Positions 27,274 to 36,342 of a DNA stretch of 64,000 nt are shown in pieces. Where the stretch lies: assembly GCF_009870785.1 (NCBI RefSeq), contig NZ_WTWX01000008.1:113396-177395 (forward strand), written 5' to 3'. Source of the stretch: Paenibacillus sp. An7 (GTDB lineage: Bacteria; Bacillota; Bacilli; Paenibacillales; Paenibacillaceae). Numbering within the stretch: position 1 is the first letter of the stretch; each line of letters opens with the position of its first letter. Below the pieces are notes generated by a model that was given only the letters and a program-made list of their open reading frames with translations, was not told the DNA's origin and did not search any database. Made by a program: the position numbers and the translations under genes.

Positions 27274-28169
27274 GGTTCAAGAAGCTTTCGCTAGAACAAA
27301 AAAATAGATATTACGGACTTTATTTCATACTTCCGTGGTTTGCAGGCTTCTTGTTCCTGTTTATGATTCCGCTGCTGTCCTCATTCCGGTACAGTTTAAG
27401 CAATCTACAGGTTACGGATGAGGGATTTAGCCTGGATTTTATCGGCTTGTCCAACTATCGAGAGGCTCTGCTGTCACATGAATCTTATGTCAGGGTATTG
27501 ACGGAATCTGTGATGAATATTGCGATTAACACACCGCTCGTTATTATATTCAGTTTATTTTTTGCGGTTCTTCTCAATCAGAAGTTTAGAGGACGGGTGA
27601 TTGCTCGAGCAATCTTCTTCCTTCCCGTTATACTCGCATCCGGCATTATTGCCAGCATCGAGAACGGTGATTTGATGCAGTCGGTCGTTCGAAGCGCGAA
27701 CGACACGACCGGAGGCAGTTTATCTTTTATGAAAAATTTGGAGCTTACTATCATGCTCGTTGAATCAGGGATCAATGTTACTTTGGTAGAGTATTTGACA
27801 GGTGCTGTCAGCCGAATTTATGAGATTGTAAGTCAATCAGGTGTTCAAATTTTGATTTTTCTAGCTGGGCTTCAGTCAATCTCTCCCTCCTTATACGAGG
27901 CCGCCAAGATTGAAGGATCTACTGGCTACGAGGCCTTTTGGAAAATTACGTTTCCCATGATCAGCCCATTGATTCTGACCAATCTGGTATACACGATAAT
28001 CAATAGCTTTATCAGTGATGATACAAGCCGATTAGTAGTGGATACGGCATTCAAAAACTTCGATTTTGGTCTTAGCGCTGCCATGGCATGGATGTATTTT
28101 GCCGTCATTGCACTTGTACTGTGGGTCACGACTTTGATCGTGTCGCGAAAGGTATTTTACCAAGATTAG
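27270..28169 (+). CDS. Sugar ABC transporter permease, MalF/UgpA type (pair 2)
   Basis: The 299-residue protein has six membrane helices, beginning with YFILPWFAGFLFLFMIPLL, and the EAA loop EAAKIEGSTGYEAFWKITFP. Between the third and fourth helices it has a longer extracellular segment than its paralogue in pair 1 (residues ~125-180, containing ENGDLMQSVVRSANDTTGG). This could contact a different binding protein. The start ATG overlaps the stop of the DUF5696 gene by four bases. It is a distinct second import channel within one operon. Confidence 0.93.
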   Translation: MRFKKLSLEQKNRYYGLYFILPWFAGFLFLFMIPLLSSFRYSLSNLQVTDEGFSLDFIGLSNYREALLSHESYVRVLTESVMNIAINTPLVIIFSLFFAVLLNQKFRGRVIARAIFFLPVILASGIIASIENGDLMQSVVRSANDTTGGSLSFMKNLELTIMLVESGINVTLVEYLTGAVSRIYEIVSQSGVQILIFLAGLQSISPSLYEAAKIEGSTGYEAFWKITFPMISPLILTNLVYTIINSFISDDTSRLVVDTAFKNFDFGLSAAMAWMYFAVIALVLWVTTLIVSRKVFYQD

Positions 28170-28189
28170 CGGTTTGAAGGAGGGATTGC

Positions 28190-29206
28190 ATGAAGACGGA
28201 AAGCGTAGTGCAAAAGCGGCAGACGAAAGAAGAGCGAATACAACGTATAACATCACCTGACTATTGGGTTGAATTCACAAAGAAATGGTTATGGATCTTC
28301 GTCCGATTTGTACTCATTTTTGGCATCTCGTTTGTCATCATCTATCCGATTCTATTGAAGTTATCGATTTCGTTTAAGAGTATGGACGATTTATACGATC
28401 CCACTGTAATTTGGGTGCCTAAGCAGTTTACACTCGAGAACTTCATACTGGTATTCGAAGCGATGAACTATCCGCGTGTTCTACTCAATACGTTATTTCT
28501 CTCTTCCGCAGTTATGCTATTGCAGACGATATCCTGCGTGCTGGCTGGTTACGGTTTTGCGAGAGTGAAATTCAAGGGAAGCGGTCTTTTATTTGGGGCA
28601 GTAATTTTTACAATTTTAGTGCCATCTCATACGATTATGATCCCGCTCTATCTAAACTTCAAAAATTTTGATTTATTTGGAGTAATTGAGCTGATTAGCG
28701 GTAAACCCGCTAATCTAATCAACTCTTACTGGCCATTTATTATTTCTGCAATTCTCGGCATGGGCGTGAAGACGGGCTTATACGTCTATATATTCCGCCA
28801 GTTTTTCAAAGGGATTCCACGGGAGATTGAAGAAGCCGCTTACGTCGACGGAGCGGGCTACTTTAAAACTTTTAGTAAAGTTATTTTACCCAATGCAGTC
28901 CCTGCGATGGTAACGGTCATGCTATTCTCGTTCGTATGGCAATGGAACGATTCCTTCTTTACAAACATGTATTTGAATGAACCAAAGGTTATGTCGTCGA
29001 TGATGTCATCTTCCGGATATGCAATTGCAACTTACCTTAGCGGAGGGGAACAGGCAGCAACGGCATCCTACGTTCAGGATCCGTTTTTCATGTCGATGAT
29101 GATGAATACCAGCGTCTTGATGGCCATATTCCCCCTTATTATTTTATATCTGTTCGTGCAAAGACACTTTGTAGAAAGTGTGGAACGTTCAGGATTAGTA
29201 GGTTAG
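28190..29206 (+). CDS. Sugar ABC transporter permease, MalG/UgpE type (pair 2)
   Basis: This 338-residue protein has an N-terminal basic extension of about 40 residues before the first helix (FVLIFGISFVIIYPILL). Five further helices follow, with the EAA loop EEAAYVDGAGYFKTFSKVILP. It lies 20 bases after its partner, with GAAGGAGGG as ribosome binding site. The segment GMGVKTGLYVYIFRQFFKGIP is typical of this subunit. The extended extracellular stretch ELISGKPANLINSYWP lies between helices 3 and 4. It completes the second permease pair of the operon. Confidence 0.93.
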   Translation: MKTESVVQKRQTKEERIQRITSPDYWVEFTKKWLWIFVRFVLIFGISFVIIYPILLKLSISFKSMDDLYDPTVIWVPKQFTLENFILVFEAMNYPRVLLNTLFLSSAVMLLQTISCVLAGYGFARVKFKGSGLLFGAVIFTILVPSHTIMIPLYLNFKNFDLFGVIELISGKPANLINSYWPFIISAILGMGVKTGLYVYIFRQFFKGIPREIEEAAYVDGAGYFKTFSKVILPNAVPAMVTVMLFSFVWQWNDSFFTNMYLNEPKVMSSMMSSSGYAIATYLSGGEQAATASYVQDPFFMSMMMNTSVLMAIFPLIILYLFVQRHFVESVERSGLVG

Positions 29207-29215
29207 GAGATGCGG

Positions 29216-32173
29216 ATGAAAAAGAAAACGATAGTCATCACACTTGTCGCTGTTTCTTCAGTACTCGGTTTGTATTTCGGAATTACATCAGGTGGGTCCG
29301 GCAGTTCTCATAATTCAAATAAGGTGAAAGAGGCGGAGGAGCCCATACAGCAGCCGGTGCCTCTGGACGCCTATGTATCGATTGATGGATCGGTACGATA
29401 TCAAACGGTTGATAATTTCGGTGCTTCTGACGCGTGGTCCATGGACCCTATAGGGAAACATTGGACAGATGAAAATAAAAATCGCGTAGCGGATTTACTT
29501 TTTTCAAGAGAGAAAGGGATCGGTCTATCGGCCTGGCGTTTTAATATTGGCGCAGGTTCGGCAGAAACGGATCAGACGATTATTCCTGATCCGTGGCGGC
29601 AGGCTGAGGCGTTCAAGATGTCAGAGGATGACGATTACGATTGGAGCAAGCAAAAGGGGCAGCAGTGGTTTTTGCAGGCAGCCAAGGCGCGCGGGGTGGA
29701 TACCCTGATCGCGTTCGTGAACAGCCCTCCCGTATGGATGACAAAGAATGGTCACGCCCAGCCTGATATGTCTGTTGGCTCCACGAATTTGAAAGAAGGC
29801 TACGAGGATAAGTTTGCAACATACTTAATTGATGTTTTAGCCCATTTTAGACAGGAAGGTCTGGACTTTACATATATAAGTCCTATTAACGAGCCGACCT
29901 GGGATTGGAATCAGGCACATCAGGAAGGGAATCGTTATAACAATGATGATCTAAAACGTGTCATTCTCGAATTGTATCGGCAGATAAAGGAAAGCGGATT
30001 TGATGTACAAATCAGCGCACCAGACGGTGTGGAGATCACCTCGTTATTAGATGATGAATATTATCAAAGATTTGCAGGTGGGGAGCAATATACAGGCGGG
30101 GCCAACAGTCTTGGAACAGGCAAATACCGCGAATATATTAAGGATTTACTCGGCGCCCCTGATCTTAAGGAAGCCATTGGAAATAAGATTGCTTCGCATT
30201 CCTATTGGTCCGATTACAGTAAGCCAGGTGACGATCGGTTGGGTGAACTTAGAGAGTTACTGGTTGATAATATGAAAAAGTATGATGCTGATGCAAAATA
30301 CTGGGTCACGGAATATTGTATACTCGGGGATTACGGTCCTGGTCGTGACCTTGGCATGACTCCGGCTTTGCATGTAGCTCGAACCATTCACTTTGATTTA
30401 ACTAAGGCGAATGCAGCCGCATGGCAGTGGTGGACGGCGGTTTCCAAGGTCGATTATAAAGATGGACTGATCTATACCGATTTTAATAAAGAAGGCGACG
30501 AGCAAAATATTTTAACTTCTAAAATCATGTGGACTCTCGGTAATTACAGCAAATTTTTACGCCCAGGTGCAGAACGTATCTCGCTTTCGGGCCTGGATGA
30601 GCATTCCCGTAGCGGTTTGCTGGGTTCGGCTTACATTCATGCGGGTGAACAGACGGTTACAGCTGTTTTTATTAATGATAGTGAAGAGGATAAGCGCATT
30701 CGGATTTCTCTTGAAGGCGTGGATAAAAATCACTCGATCGCCATGATGGAATCCTACATTACTTCAGATAGCCATGATCTTGCTAGGGGAGAGGACGTTC
30801 CTACGTTAGAAGATCATTCCTTTGAAGCCACAATTCCTGCGAAGTCTGTCGTTACCCTGACGGGCGGAGGGGCAGAGGGTACAGTCGAAGCAAACGATGA
30901 CATGGAAAGTGAAGTGACGAAGAAAATGAATGCTGAGAATGGAAATAGCGGAAGTGATGAAGAAGCGGTTCAACGGGCTAAAGAAGCGCTCCAAGTATAC
31001 AATATTAATAACGTAAAGGGTCACTTGAATTTGCCTGTCATAGGAGACAATGGAACGAAGATCATTTGGAAATCGGGTAATCCTAAAGTGATTACAGAGT
31101 CGGGAGAAGTGATGCGCCCTAAGTATGGGAACGGAGATGTATCGGTAGCACTCACAGCAACGATCTCCAAAAATGGCGTCACTGCAGTGAAAGTGTTCAA
31201 CGCGGTGGTAATAGCGCAACCTGTCCAAGAAGATTACGCCGGTTATCTTTTCTCTTACTTTACGGGAGAAGGAACACCGGAAGGAGAGCAAGTTTATTTT
31301 GCACTTAGTGAAGGAAACGACCCGCTGCACTGGAAAGAGTTGAATGGCGGGAAGCCGGTACTTCTATCTACAATGGGTGAAAAAGGAGTAAGGGATCCTT
31401 TTATGATCCGCTCTCCTGAAGGCGACAGATTCTATATGATAGCTACCGATTTAAAAATAAACGGTGACTGGAACTGGGACCGAGCCCAAAGACAGGGGAG
31501 TCGCTCCATTGTGGTATGGGAATCGAACGATCTTGTGAAGTGGTCGGAGCCAAGAATGGTAGAGATTTCACCTAAAGAAGCGGGTAACACCTGGGCACCT
31601 GAAGTTTTTTACGATGAGACTACAGGTGAATATATTGTATTTTGGGCTTCCAAATTGTTTGCCGATGAAACCCATACCGGGGATGCTCATCAAAAAATCA
31701 TGTACAGCAAAACTCGAGATTTTCGTGTCTTTACGGAAGCACAGGAATATATAGATTTCGGATATTCCATTATCGATACGACAATGATTTCTCATAAAGG
31801 TAAGATTTATAGATTTACAAAAGATGAAAGAGATAACCAGCCTCTATCCCCTTACGGTAAAATGATTTTTCAGGAGTCAATGGATTCCGTATTCGATCCT
31901 GATTATCAAATGATTAAAGAAGGTGTCGGCAGCATTAAAGGAGTCGAAGGACCAACTGTTTTCAAATCCAATACGGAAGAAAAATGGTATTTGTTCGTCG
32001 ACGAATTTGGTGGCAGAGGGTATGTGCCGCTTGAAACGACGGATCTGGACTCTGGAGTATGGAACATTTCTCCACAGTATGATTTACCAAATAGTCCTCG
32101 CCATGGGACGGTTATTCCGATAACCAAAACCGAGTATGATGCCATTAAAACTAAATATTTGCTTAACCGTTAG
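29216..32173 (+). CDS. Two-enzyme protein: GH30 endo-galactanase-like plus GH43 domain
   Basis: This is an exported protein of about 985 residues. After an N-terminal signal or anchor segment comes a GH30 barrel (about 50-560). Its acid/base is Glu226 in SPINEPTWDW and its nucleophile Glu366 in WVTEYC; the start NFGASDAWSMDP resembles endo-beta-1,6-galactanases. A small Ig-like domain (~600-665) follows, then a GH43 five-bladed propeller (~680-975). That domain has the base Asp in GVRDPFM, the modulator Asp in IIDTTM and the acid Glu in GVEGPT. All catalytic residues are present in both. ATG 29216 has TAGGAG six bases upstream; ATG 29210 is too close. A galactan- or arabinogalactan-cutting pair is likely, but the specificity is inferred. 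Confidence 0.85.
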   Translation: MKKKTIVITLVAVSSVLGLYFGITSGGSGSSHNSNKVKEAEEPIQQPVPLDAYVSIDGSVRYQTVDNFGASDAWSMDPIGKHWTDENKNRVADLLFSREKGIGLSAWRFNIGAGSAETDQTIIPDPWRQAEAFKMSEDDDYDWSKQKGQQWFLQAAKARGVDTLIAFVNSPPVWMTKNGHAQPDMSVGSTNLKEGYEDKFATYLIDVLAHFRQEGLDFTYISPINEPTWDWNQAHQEGNRYNNDDLKRVILELYRQIKESGFDVQISAPDGVEITSLLDDEYYQRFAGGEQYTGGANSLGTGKYREYIKDLLGAPDLKEAIGNKIASHSYWSDYSKPGDDRLGELRELLVDNMKKYDADAKYWVTEYCILGDYGPGRDLGMTPALHVARTIHFDLTKANAAAWQWWTAVSKVDYKDGLIYTDFNKEGDEQNILTSKIMWTLGNYSKFLRPGAERISLSGLDEHSRSGLLGSAYIHAGEQTVTAVFINDSEEDKRIRISLEGVDKNHSIAMMESYITSDSHDLARGEDVPTLEDHSFEATIPAKSVVTLTGGGAEGTVEANDDMESEVTKKMNAENGNSGSDEEAVQRAKEALQVYNINNVKGHLNLPVIGDNGTKIIWKSGNPKVITESGEVMRPKYGNGDVSVALTATISKNGVTAVKVFNAVVIAQPVQEDYAGYLFSYFTGEGTPEGEQVYFALSEGNDPLHWKELNGGKPVLLSTMGEKGVRDPFMIRSPEGDRFYMIATDLKINGDWNWDRAQRQGSRSIVVWESNDLVKWSEPRMVEISPKEAGNTWAPEVFYDETTGEYIVFWASKLFADETHTGDAHQKIMYSKTRDFRVFTEAQEYIDFGYSIIDTTMISHKGKIYRFTKDERDNQPLSPYGKMIFQESMDSVFDPDYQMIKEGVGSIKGVEGPTVFKSNTEEKWYLFVDEFGGRGYVPLETTDLDSGVWNISPQYDLPNSPRHGTVIPITKTEYDAIKTKYLLNR

Positions 32174-32204
32174 AGTTTCAATAATTTAGAATGTAATATA
32201 AAAT

Positions 32205-32261
32205 ACTCTCTTGAATTTATTTTGGATGACATATTCAGAATAAATTCAATGGGAGTTTTTT
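32205..32261 (+). terminator. Terminator of the polysaccharide locus
   Basis: ACTCTCTTGAATTTATT pairs with AATAAATTCAATGGGAGT across a loop of about 21 bases, followed by TTTTTTG. It marks the end of the transport operon that starts near 16,210. Confidence 0.8.
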
Positions 32262-32341
32262 GTTGAGGTGAAATCCAATAACTGGGATAGGAAAGAAAGT
32301 TCAAGGAGGAGCATGTAGGGTTAAATTTGGGTATACCTATA

Positions 32342-32360
32342 CGAACGTACGTGCTATAAT
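32342..32360 (+). promoter_or_regulatory. LexA/DinR-like box next to a -10 element, before the ydjM-like gene
   Basis: CGAACGTACGTGCT at 32342-32355 agrees with the Bacillus LexA consensus CGAACRNRYGTTYC at 12 of 14 positions; only GTGCT deviates from GTTYC. It directly abuts TATAAT at 32355-32360, where repressor binding would block RNA polymerase. The -35 is weak. In Escherichia coli the YdjM family protein is LexA-regulated, which lends support. Confidence 0.5.
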
Positions 32361-32446
32361 GGTCAAGATATTTCAGATGGAATGCAGCTTTCTTAGCGCC
32401 GGACACCTCAGAATTATACATATTACAGAAGGGAAGTATTATTGCC

Positions 32447-33157
32447 ATGATGGGTAGAACCCATATTATCGTTGGAACAGGGATATCTTTATCCCTTTTA
32501 GAGCTGGGTGGTATACCAATCACGGTTCCTGCAGTGGCTGTTGCTCTCGTAAGCTCCATATTGCCGGATATAGATGAACCGAACTCACTACTTGTGACAC
32601 GTGTAATTCCCAATTGGCTGCTTAGAATTGTTCAGATTGCGTTAATTATTCTGGCGTTGGCTGTTGGTATTTATGGGATGGCTCGTTCACCCTGGAACTG
32701 GATCCTTGCTGCCCTCATTGCCACGGTTTCTTTTATGCCTTCCAGGTCGCTAAGGCAGTGGATTATGTTCTTTATTGGACTTGGGCTCATCGTGTATGGT
32801 CACTCATTACATCCGTGGAATTTGCTTGTTGGCAGTCTTTTGATCTTGGCCACCCTAGTTCCCCATAGGGGACTGACCCATACTTTGTATGCAATTGCCG
32901 TGTGGACGTTTTTACTATACGGGACCACCAAGTCCTATGGAGATGCAGTATGGATTGCCGGAGGATTGTCGTATACCCTTCACCTATTGGCTGACAGTTT
33001 AACAAGCAGAGGGATTCGCCCGCTTCCGCCGTTCAAGTGGAAGATTAAATTTAAACTGATGAGTACGGGTTCGAGGCAAGGCGCTTGGGTAGAAATTTTC
33101 TTTATCGGGGTTACATTTATTATTGCCTGGCTATCCTTTTCACCCTTGTTTTTATAA
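32447..33157 (+). CDS. YdjM-family membrane-bound metal-dependent hydrolase
   Basis: The 236-residue membrane protein has the family's metal-site pattern: MGRTHIIVG at the start, SILPDIDEPNS near residue 40, LVPHRGLTHTLY near 140 and LHLLADSLTSRGIRPLPPF near 185. These His and Asp residues are those expected to bind metal. Five to seven hydrophobic segments separate them. The family (Pfam YdjM, formerly DUF457) is of unknown substrate. The gene stands alone between two terminators. A LexA-like box overlaps its probable promoter, suggesting induction by DNA damage. The leader between the -10 and the start codon is about 85 bases. Confidence 0.9.
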   Translation: MMGRTHIIVGTGISLSLLELGGIPITVPAVAVALVSSILPDIDEPNSLLVTRVIPNWLLRIVQIALIILALAVGIYGMARSPWNWILAALIATVSFMPSRSLRQWIMFFIGLGLIVYGHSLHPWNLLVGSLLILATLVPHRGLTHTLYAIAVWTFLLYGTTKSYGDAVWIAGGLSYTLHLLADSLTSRGIRPLPPFKWKIKFKLMSTGSRQGAWVEIFFIGVTFIIAWLSFSPLFL

Positions 33158-33187
33158 GTATCTTTCCCTCGGAAGGATTTTATCCAT

Positions 33188-33234
33188 AAAAAAGGTGCCT
33201 TTTTAAGCTTTGTGCTTAATAGGACACCTTTTTT
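33188..33234. terminator. Bidirectional terminator between ydjM-like and M42 peptidase genes
   Basis: AAAAAAGGTG-C and G-CACCTTTTTT flank an inner TAAGC/GCTTA stem. With A-runs and T-runs on both sides it can stop transcription from both convergent genes. Confidence 0.88.
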
Positions 33235-33252
33235 GTTGCTTATACAGACAGA

Positions 33253-34326
33253 TTAGGAATTCTCAATTATGGTATTCATCGTCGTACGATCAAGACCACG
33301 AACGAGCTTGATAATCAGCTCTTTGGCTGCATCATAATCATCGGTGTGAATAATCGAAGAGGATGTATGGATATATCTCGCACAGATTCCAATTACCGTA
33401 GATGGAACACCGATGCCGCTCAAATGAACTTGCCCTGCATCGGTACCGCCTGGAGAAATAAAATATTGATATTTAATTTTATTCGTTTCAGCAGTATCCT
33501 GCACGTACTCAACCATACCGCGATGGGTAAGCATACCCGGATCGAGAATCCGTAGAAGCGCACCTTTACCGATGTGACCAAATTGACTCTTATCTCCTGT
33601 CATATCATTTGCTGCACTGCAATCGAGTGCAAAGAAGATATCCGGCTGAATAAGATTGGCTGCTGTGCGTGCTCCGCGTAGCCCAAGTTCTTCCTGAACG
33701 GTTGCACCGGAATACAAAATATTTGGGAGCTTTTCTTTATGTAATGCTTCCAGCAGTTCTATGGAGAGGCCGACTCCGTAACGATTATCCCACGCTTTTG
33801 CCATGATTTTTTTCTCGTTCTTAAGAGGTGTGAACTCACAAATAGGCACGATCTGCATACCGGGTTTAATTCCCCAGGATTCTGCTTCCGCACGGTTATC
33901 TGCACCGATATCTAAATACATGGTACTCAGCTCAACAGGCTTGCTGCGCTGCGCTTCAGACAACAAATGAGTAGGAGTGGAGCCGACAACGCCTGTAATC
34001 GGGCCATCCGGTGTAATGATCTGCAGCCTTTGTGATAATACAGCTTGGCTCCACCATCCGCCGATTGGACGGAAAGTAACCATACCTGTCTCGGTAATAC
34101 CCGAAGTCATAAATCCTACTTCATCAAAATGTCCAGCGACCATAACTTTCGGTCCTTCTTCATTCCCGCGTAATACACCAAATAAGCTGCCAAGACGGTC
34201 TTGAACGAACTCATTAGTATACTGCGACATTAAACTTTTCGTATAGGCACGAAGTTCTCTTTCAAAACCAGGTGCTGAAGGGAACTCGGTTAGCGTTTTA
34301 AATAGTTCTTTTGTTTTTTGTTCCAT
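33253..34326 (-). CDS. M42-family aminopeptidase (glutamyl aminopeptidase/YsdC-like)
   Basis: This is a metallo-aminopeptidase of about 357 residues. The metal-binding and catalytic residues are visible: His and Asp in VAGHFDEVG, Asp in AKAWDNRYG, Glu-Glu in VQEELGLRG, Asp in ALDCS, and His near the C-terminus in IIHTDDYDA. Members form large tetrahedral dodecamers in the cytoplasm and trim peptides from their N-termini. AGGAGAG lies directly before three consecutive ATG codons; spacing favours the third (34326) or the second (34329). The gene is on the minus strand, monocistronic, and convergent with the ydjM-like gene. Confidence 0.94.
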   Translation of the reverse strand: MEQKTKELFKTLTEFPSAPGFERELRAYTKSLMSQYTNEFVQDRLGSLFGVLRGNEEGPKVMVAGHFDEVGFMTSGITETGMVTFRPIGGWWSQAVLSQRLQIITPDGPITGVVGSTPTHLLSEAQRSKPVELSTMYLDIGADNRAEAESWGIKPGMQIVPICEFTPLKNEKKIMAKAWDNRYGVGLSIELLEALHKEKLPNILYSGATVQEELGLRGARTAANLIQPDIFFALDCSAANDMTGDKSQFGHIGKGALLRILDPGMLTHRGMVEYVQDTAETNKIKYQYFISPGGTDAGQVHLSGIGVPSTVIGICARYIHTSSSIIHTDDYDAAKELIIKLVRGLDRTTMNTIIENS

Positions 34327-34557
34327 CATCATCTCTCCTGTCATCTATTATTTATGTACCAATGTTCAATTCCTCTATTATGAACTTGGAAATCCTGATT
34401 GTCCATGTTGCAATCTCCCCCTGTTTGGGTCCTTAGGATGATACTTCATAACTTAGATTCGGTGTTGCACACAAGACAACTGCCTAGTGCATAGACTAAT
34501 AATGAATGCAAAAGTTCATCGAAAGACTGCCAAATTGATGAAGGGAGCGGACGAGAT

Positions 34558-34638
34558 ATGGATCCTCACGTAAGAAAAGGATTAATTATGCTCGGCGTTT
34601 TAATTATTTTAACTATTTTTGTTCTTTTCTATAAATGA
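34558..34638 (+). CDS. 26-aa single-helix membrane peptide
   Basis: This short ORF encodes 26 residues: a basic N-terminus (MDPHVRKG) followed by one hydrophobic helix (LIMLGVLIILTIFVLFY) ending in Lys. AGGGAG stands ten bases before the ATG. It lies in the gap between the peptidase gene and spoVAC, 170 bases before the latter, in the same direction. Small one-helix peptides are common in sporulating bacteria, but no family is recognised and no function is claimed. The charge arrangement (basic, then hydrophobic) fits a real membrane peptide better than a random ORF. Confidence 0.55.
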   Translation: MDPHVRKGLIMLGVLIILTIFVLFYK

Positions 34639-34807
34639 CACATAAATTCTCGGGAGAGCGGCGATATGACAATTAGCTTTAATACCCCCTTTATTATCCA
34701 TCCAAAAGGATGATTTACCAAACATAAGATTGGTGAGTGTAACCCATAATGAACATATCTCAGGCACGACGAAAGTGTGAGAGAAATTACTTAGGGTTAT
34801 AAGGGGG

Positions 34808-35323
34808 GTGTCAGCTATTTCGGATCAAAAGAAATCTCCGGAAACAAGCACGAAATCTTCTTCGCTTTCGATCGATACGAAGGAATACAAAAAGATTGCA
34901 TCAAAGCATGAGCCTTCAAGGCCTGTTTTGAAAAACTGTATTCGTGCATTTCTTGTTGGAGGGACCATTTGCCTGATTGGACAATGTATCCAGCAGGCTT
35001 TTATGACCGGATTTGATATGACACAGAAGGATGCTGCTAGCCCTACGGTTGCAGTTCTTATTTTGACATCTGTCATTTTGACTTGTTTTGGAGTATACGA
35101 TAAATTGGCGCAATTTGCGGGTGCAGGTTCTGCTGTGCCGGTTACCGGTTTTGCCAATTCCATGTGTTCAGCTGCACTTGAACATCGGTCCGAGGGACTG
35201 GTTTTAGGTGTGGGTGCAAACATGTTTAAGCTGGCCGGATCGGTTATCGTCTTCGGTGTGGTCGCTGCCTTTATTATCGGAGTTATTTACGCTTGTCTCG
35301 GGTTTGGAGGGTACCATCTATGA
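34808..35323 (+). CDS. spoVAC: Stage V sporulation protein AC
   Basis: The 171-residue product is a SpoVAC-type membrane protein, part of the channel that moves dipicolinic acid into the developing spore and out at germination. It has an N-terminal hydrophilic tail of ~40 residues, then KNCIRAFLVGGTICLIGQ, LTSVILTCFGVYDKLAQFAGAGSAVPVTGFANSM and a C-terminal helix. The AGAG-x-VP-TGF motif is also seen in SpoVAE downstream, reflecting their homology. The start is uncertain. GTG 34808 directly abuts the G-rich ribosome binding site AAGGGGG with almost no spacer, and no later ATG fits. Its stop overlaps the spoVAD start (ATGA). Confidence 0.93.
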   Translation: MSAISDQKKSPETSTKSSSLSIDTKEYKKIASKHEPSRPVLKNCIRAFLVGGTICLIGQCIQQAFMTGFDMTQKDAASPTVAVLILTSVILTCFGVYDKLAQFAGAGSAVPVTGFANSMCSAALEHRSEGLVLGVGANMFKLAGSVIVFGVVAAFIIGVIYACLGFGGYHL

Positions 35324-36342
35324 AGCGAGTTGGAAAGCAGAGCTGGGAATTTGAGAACAAACCCAAAATTATTGGAGCCTCTAGTGTAGTAGGTCCAGAA
35401 GAAGGCGAAGGTCCTTTAAAAGACTACTTTGATTATATTTACGATAATTTGGAACTTGGCGAGAAGACATGGGAGAAAGCAGAAAGAAGGCTTTTCCAAC
35501 ACGCAGCTCAAATGGCTATTGCGAATGCCGGTATTTCAAAAAATGATCTACAGTTTTTTGTTGGCGGCGATTTAATGAACCAAATTATCAGCAGCTCCTT
35601 TTCAGCAAGGCAACTAGGGGTTCCATACTTAGGATTATTCGGGGCATGTTCTACATCAATGGAGAGTTTAGCTCTTGCAGCGCTTATTGTTGACTCTGGC
35701 GGGGGAGATAAGGTCCTTGCTGGTACTTCAAGCCATAACTGTACAGTGGAAAAACAGTTTCGTTTTCCGACAGAGTACGGGGCTCAAAAACCGCCAACCG
35801 CGCAAAATACGGTAACAGGCTCTGGGTGCGCAGTTGTCAGCAGTACGGGCAAAGGTCCAATTGTTGCACGGGCAACAATCGGACGAGTTATGGATCTCGG
35901 GATTAAGGATCCCTATAATATGGGTGCAGCAATGGCCCCTTCAGCCGCAGATACCATGATTGCTCATTTTCGTGATACAGGACTCGAACCAGGCTACTAT
36001 GATCTCATAGTTACCGGTGATCTTGCTTCGGTGGGACTTCCTATTGCTAAGGATTTGCTTCAAAAGGAAGGAATTCAAATGGAGCAAACTGTATTTAATG
36101 ATTGCGGGCTAATGATTTACGACCTAAAAAAACAAACGTATGTTTTTGCCGGAGGCAGTGGATGCGGATGTTCCGCGGCGGTAACTTATGGACATATATT
36201 AAAACGAATGGAGCGAGGGGAGCTTAATAAGGTATTAGTTGTAGCGACAGGCGCCCTATTATCCCCTTTATCATACCAACAAGGCGAAACCATCCCTTGT
36301 ATTGCACATGCAGTCGCGATCGAGAGAGAGGAGGCTAACTAA
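35320..36342 (+). CDS. spoVAD: Stage V sporulation protein AD
   Basis: The 340-residue protein has the thiolase-like fold known for SpoVAD, which binds dipicolinic acid. Visible segments include ASSVVGPEEGEGPL, FVGGDLMNQI, LFGACSTSMESLALA (the Cys at the former thiolase active site), VTGSGCAVVS and GGSGCGCSA near the C-terminus. The ATG at 35320 follows GGAGGG and overlaps the spoVAC stop by four bases; the next gene starts immediately after its stop, so the three are translationally coupled. Forespore expression under sigma-G is expected from Bacillus, but I could not find a convincing sigma-G promoter upstream. Confidence 0.96.
   Translation: MKRVGKQSWEFENKPKIIGASSVVGPEEGEGPLKDYFDYIYDNLELGEKTWEKAERRLFQHAAQMAIANAGISKNDLQFFVGGDLMNQIISSSFSARQLGVPYLGLFGACSTSMESLALAALIVDSGGGDKVLAGTSSHNCTVEKQFRFPTEYGAQKPPTAQNTVTGSGCAVVSSTGKGPIVARATIGRVMDLGIKDPYNMGAAMAPSAADTMIAHFRDTGLEPGYYDLIVTGDLASVGLPIAKDLLQKEGIQMEQTVFNDCGLMIYDLKKQTYVFAGGSGCGCSAAVTYGHILKRMERGELNKVLVVATGALLSPLSYQQGETIPCIAHAVAIEREEAN

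Noticed and set aside
34440..34807. Sigma-G promoter for the spoVA operon
   Set aside because: Expected on biological grounds, but no pair of -35 and -10 elements with correct spacing could be identified with confidence.
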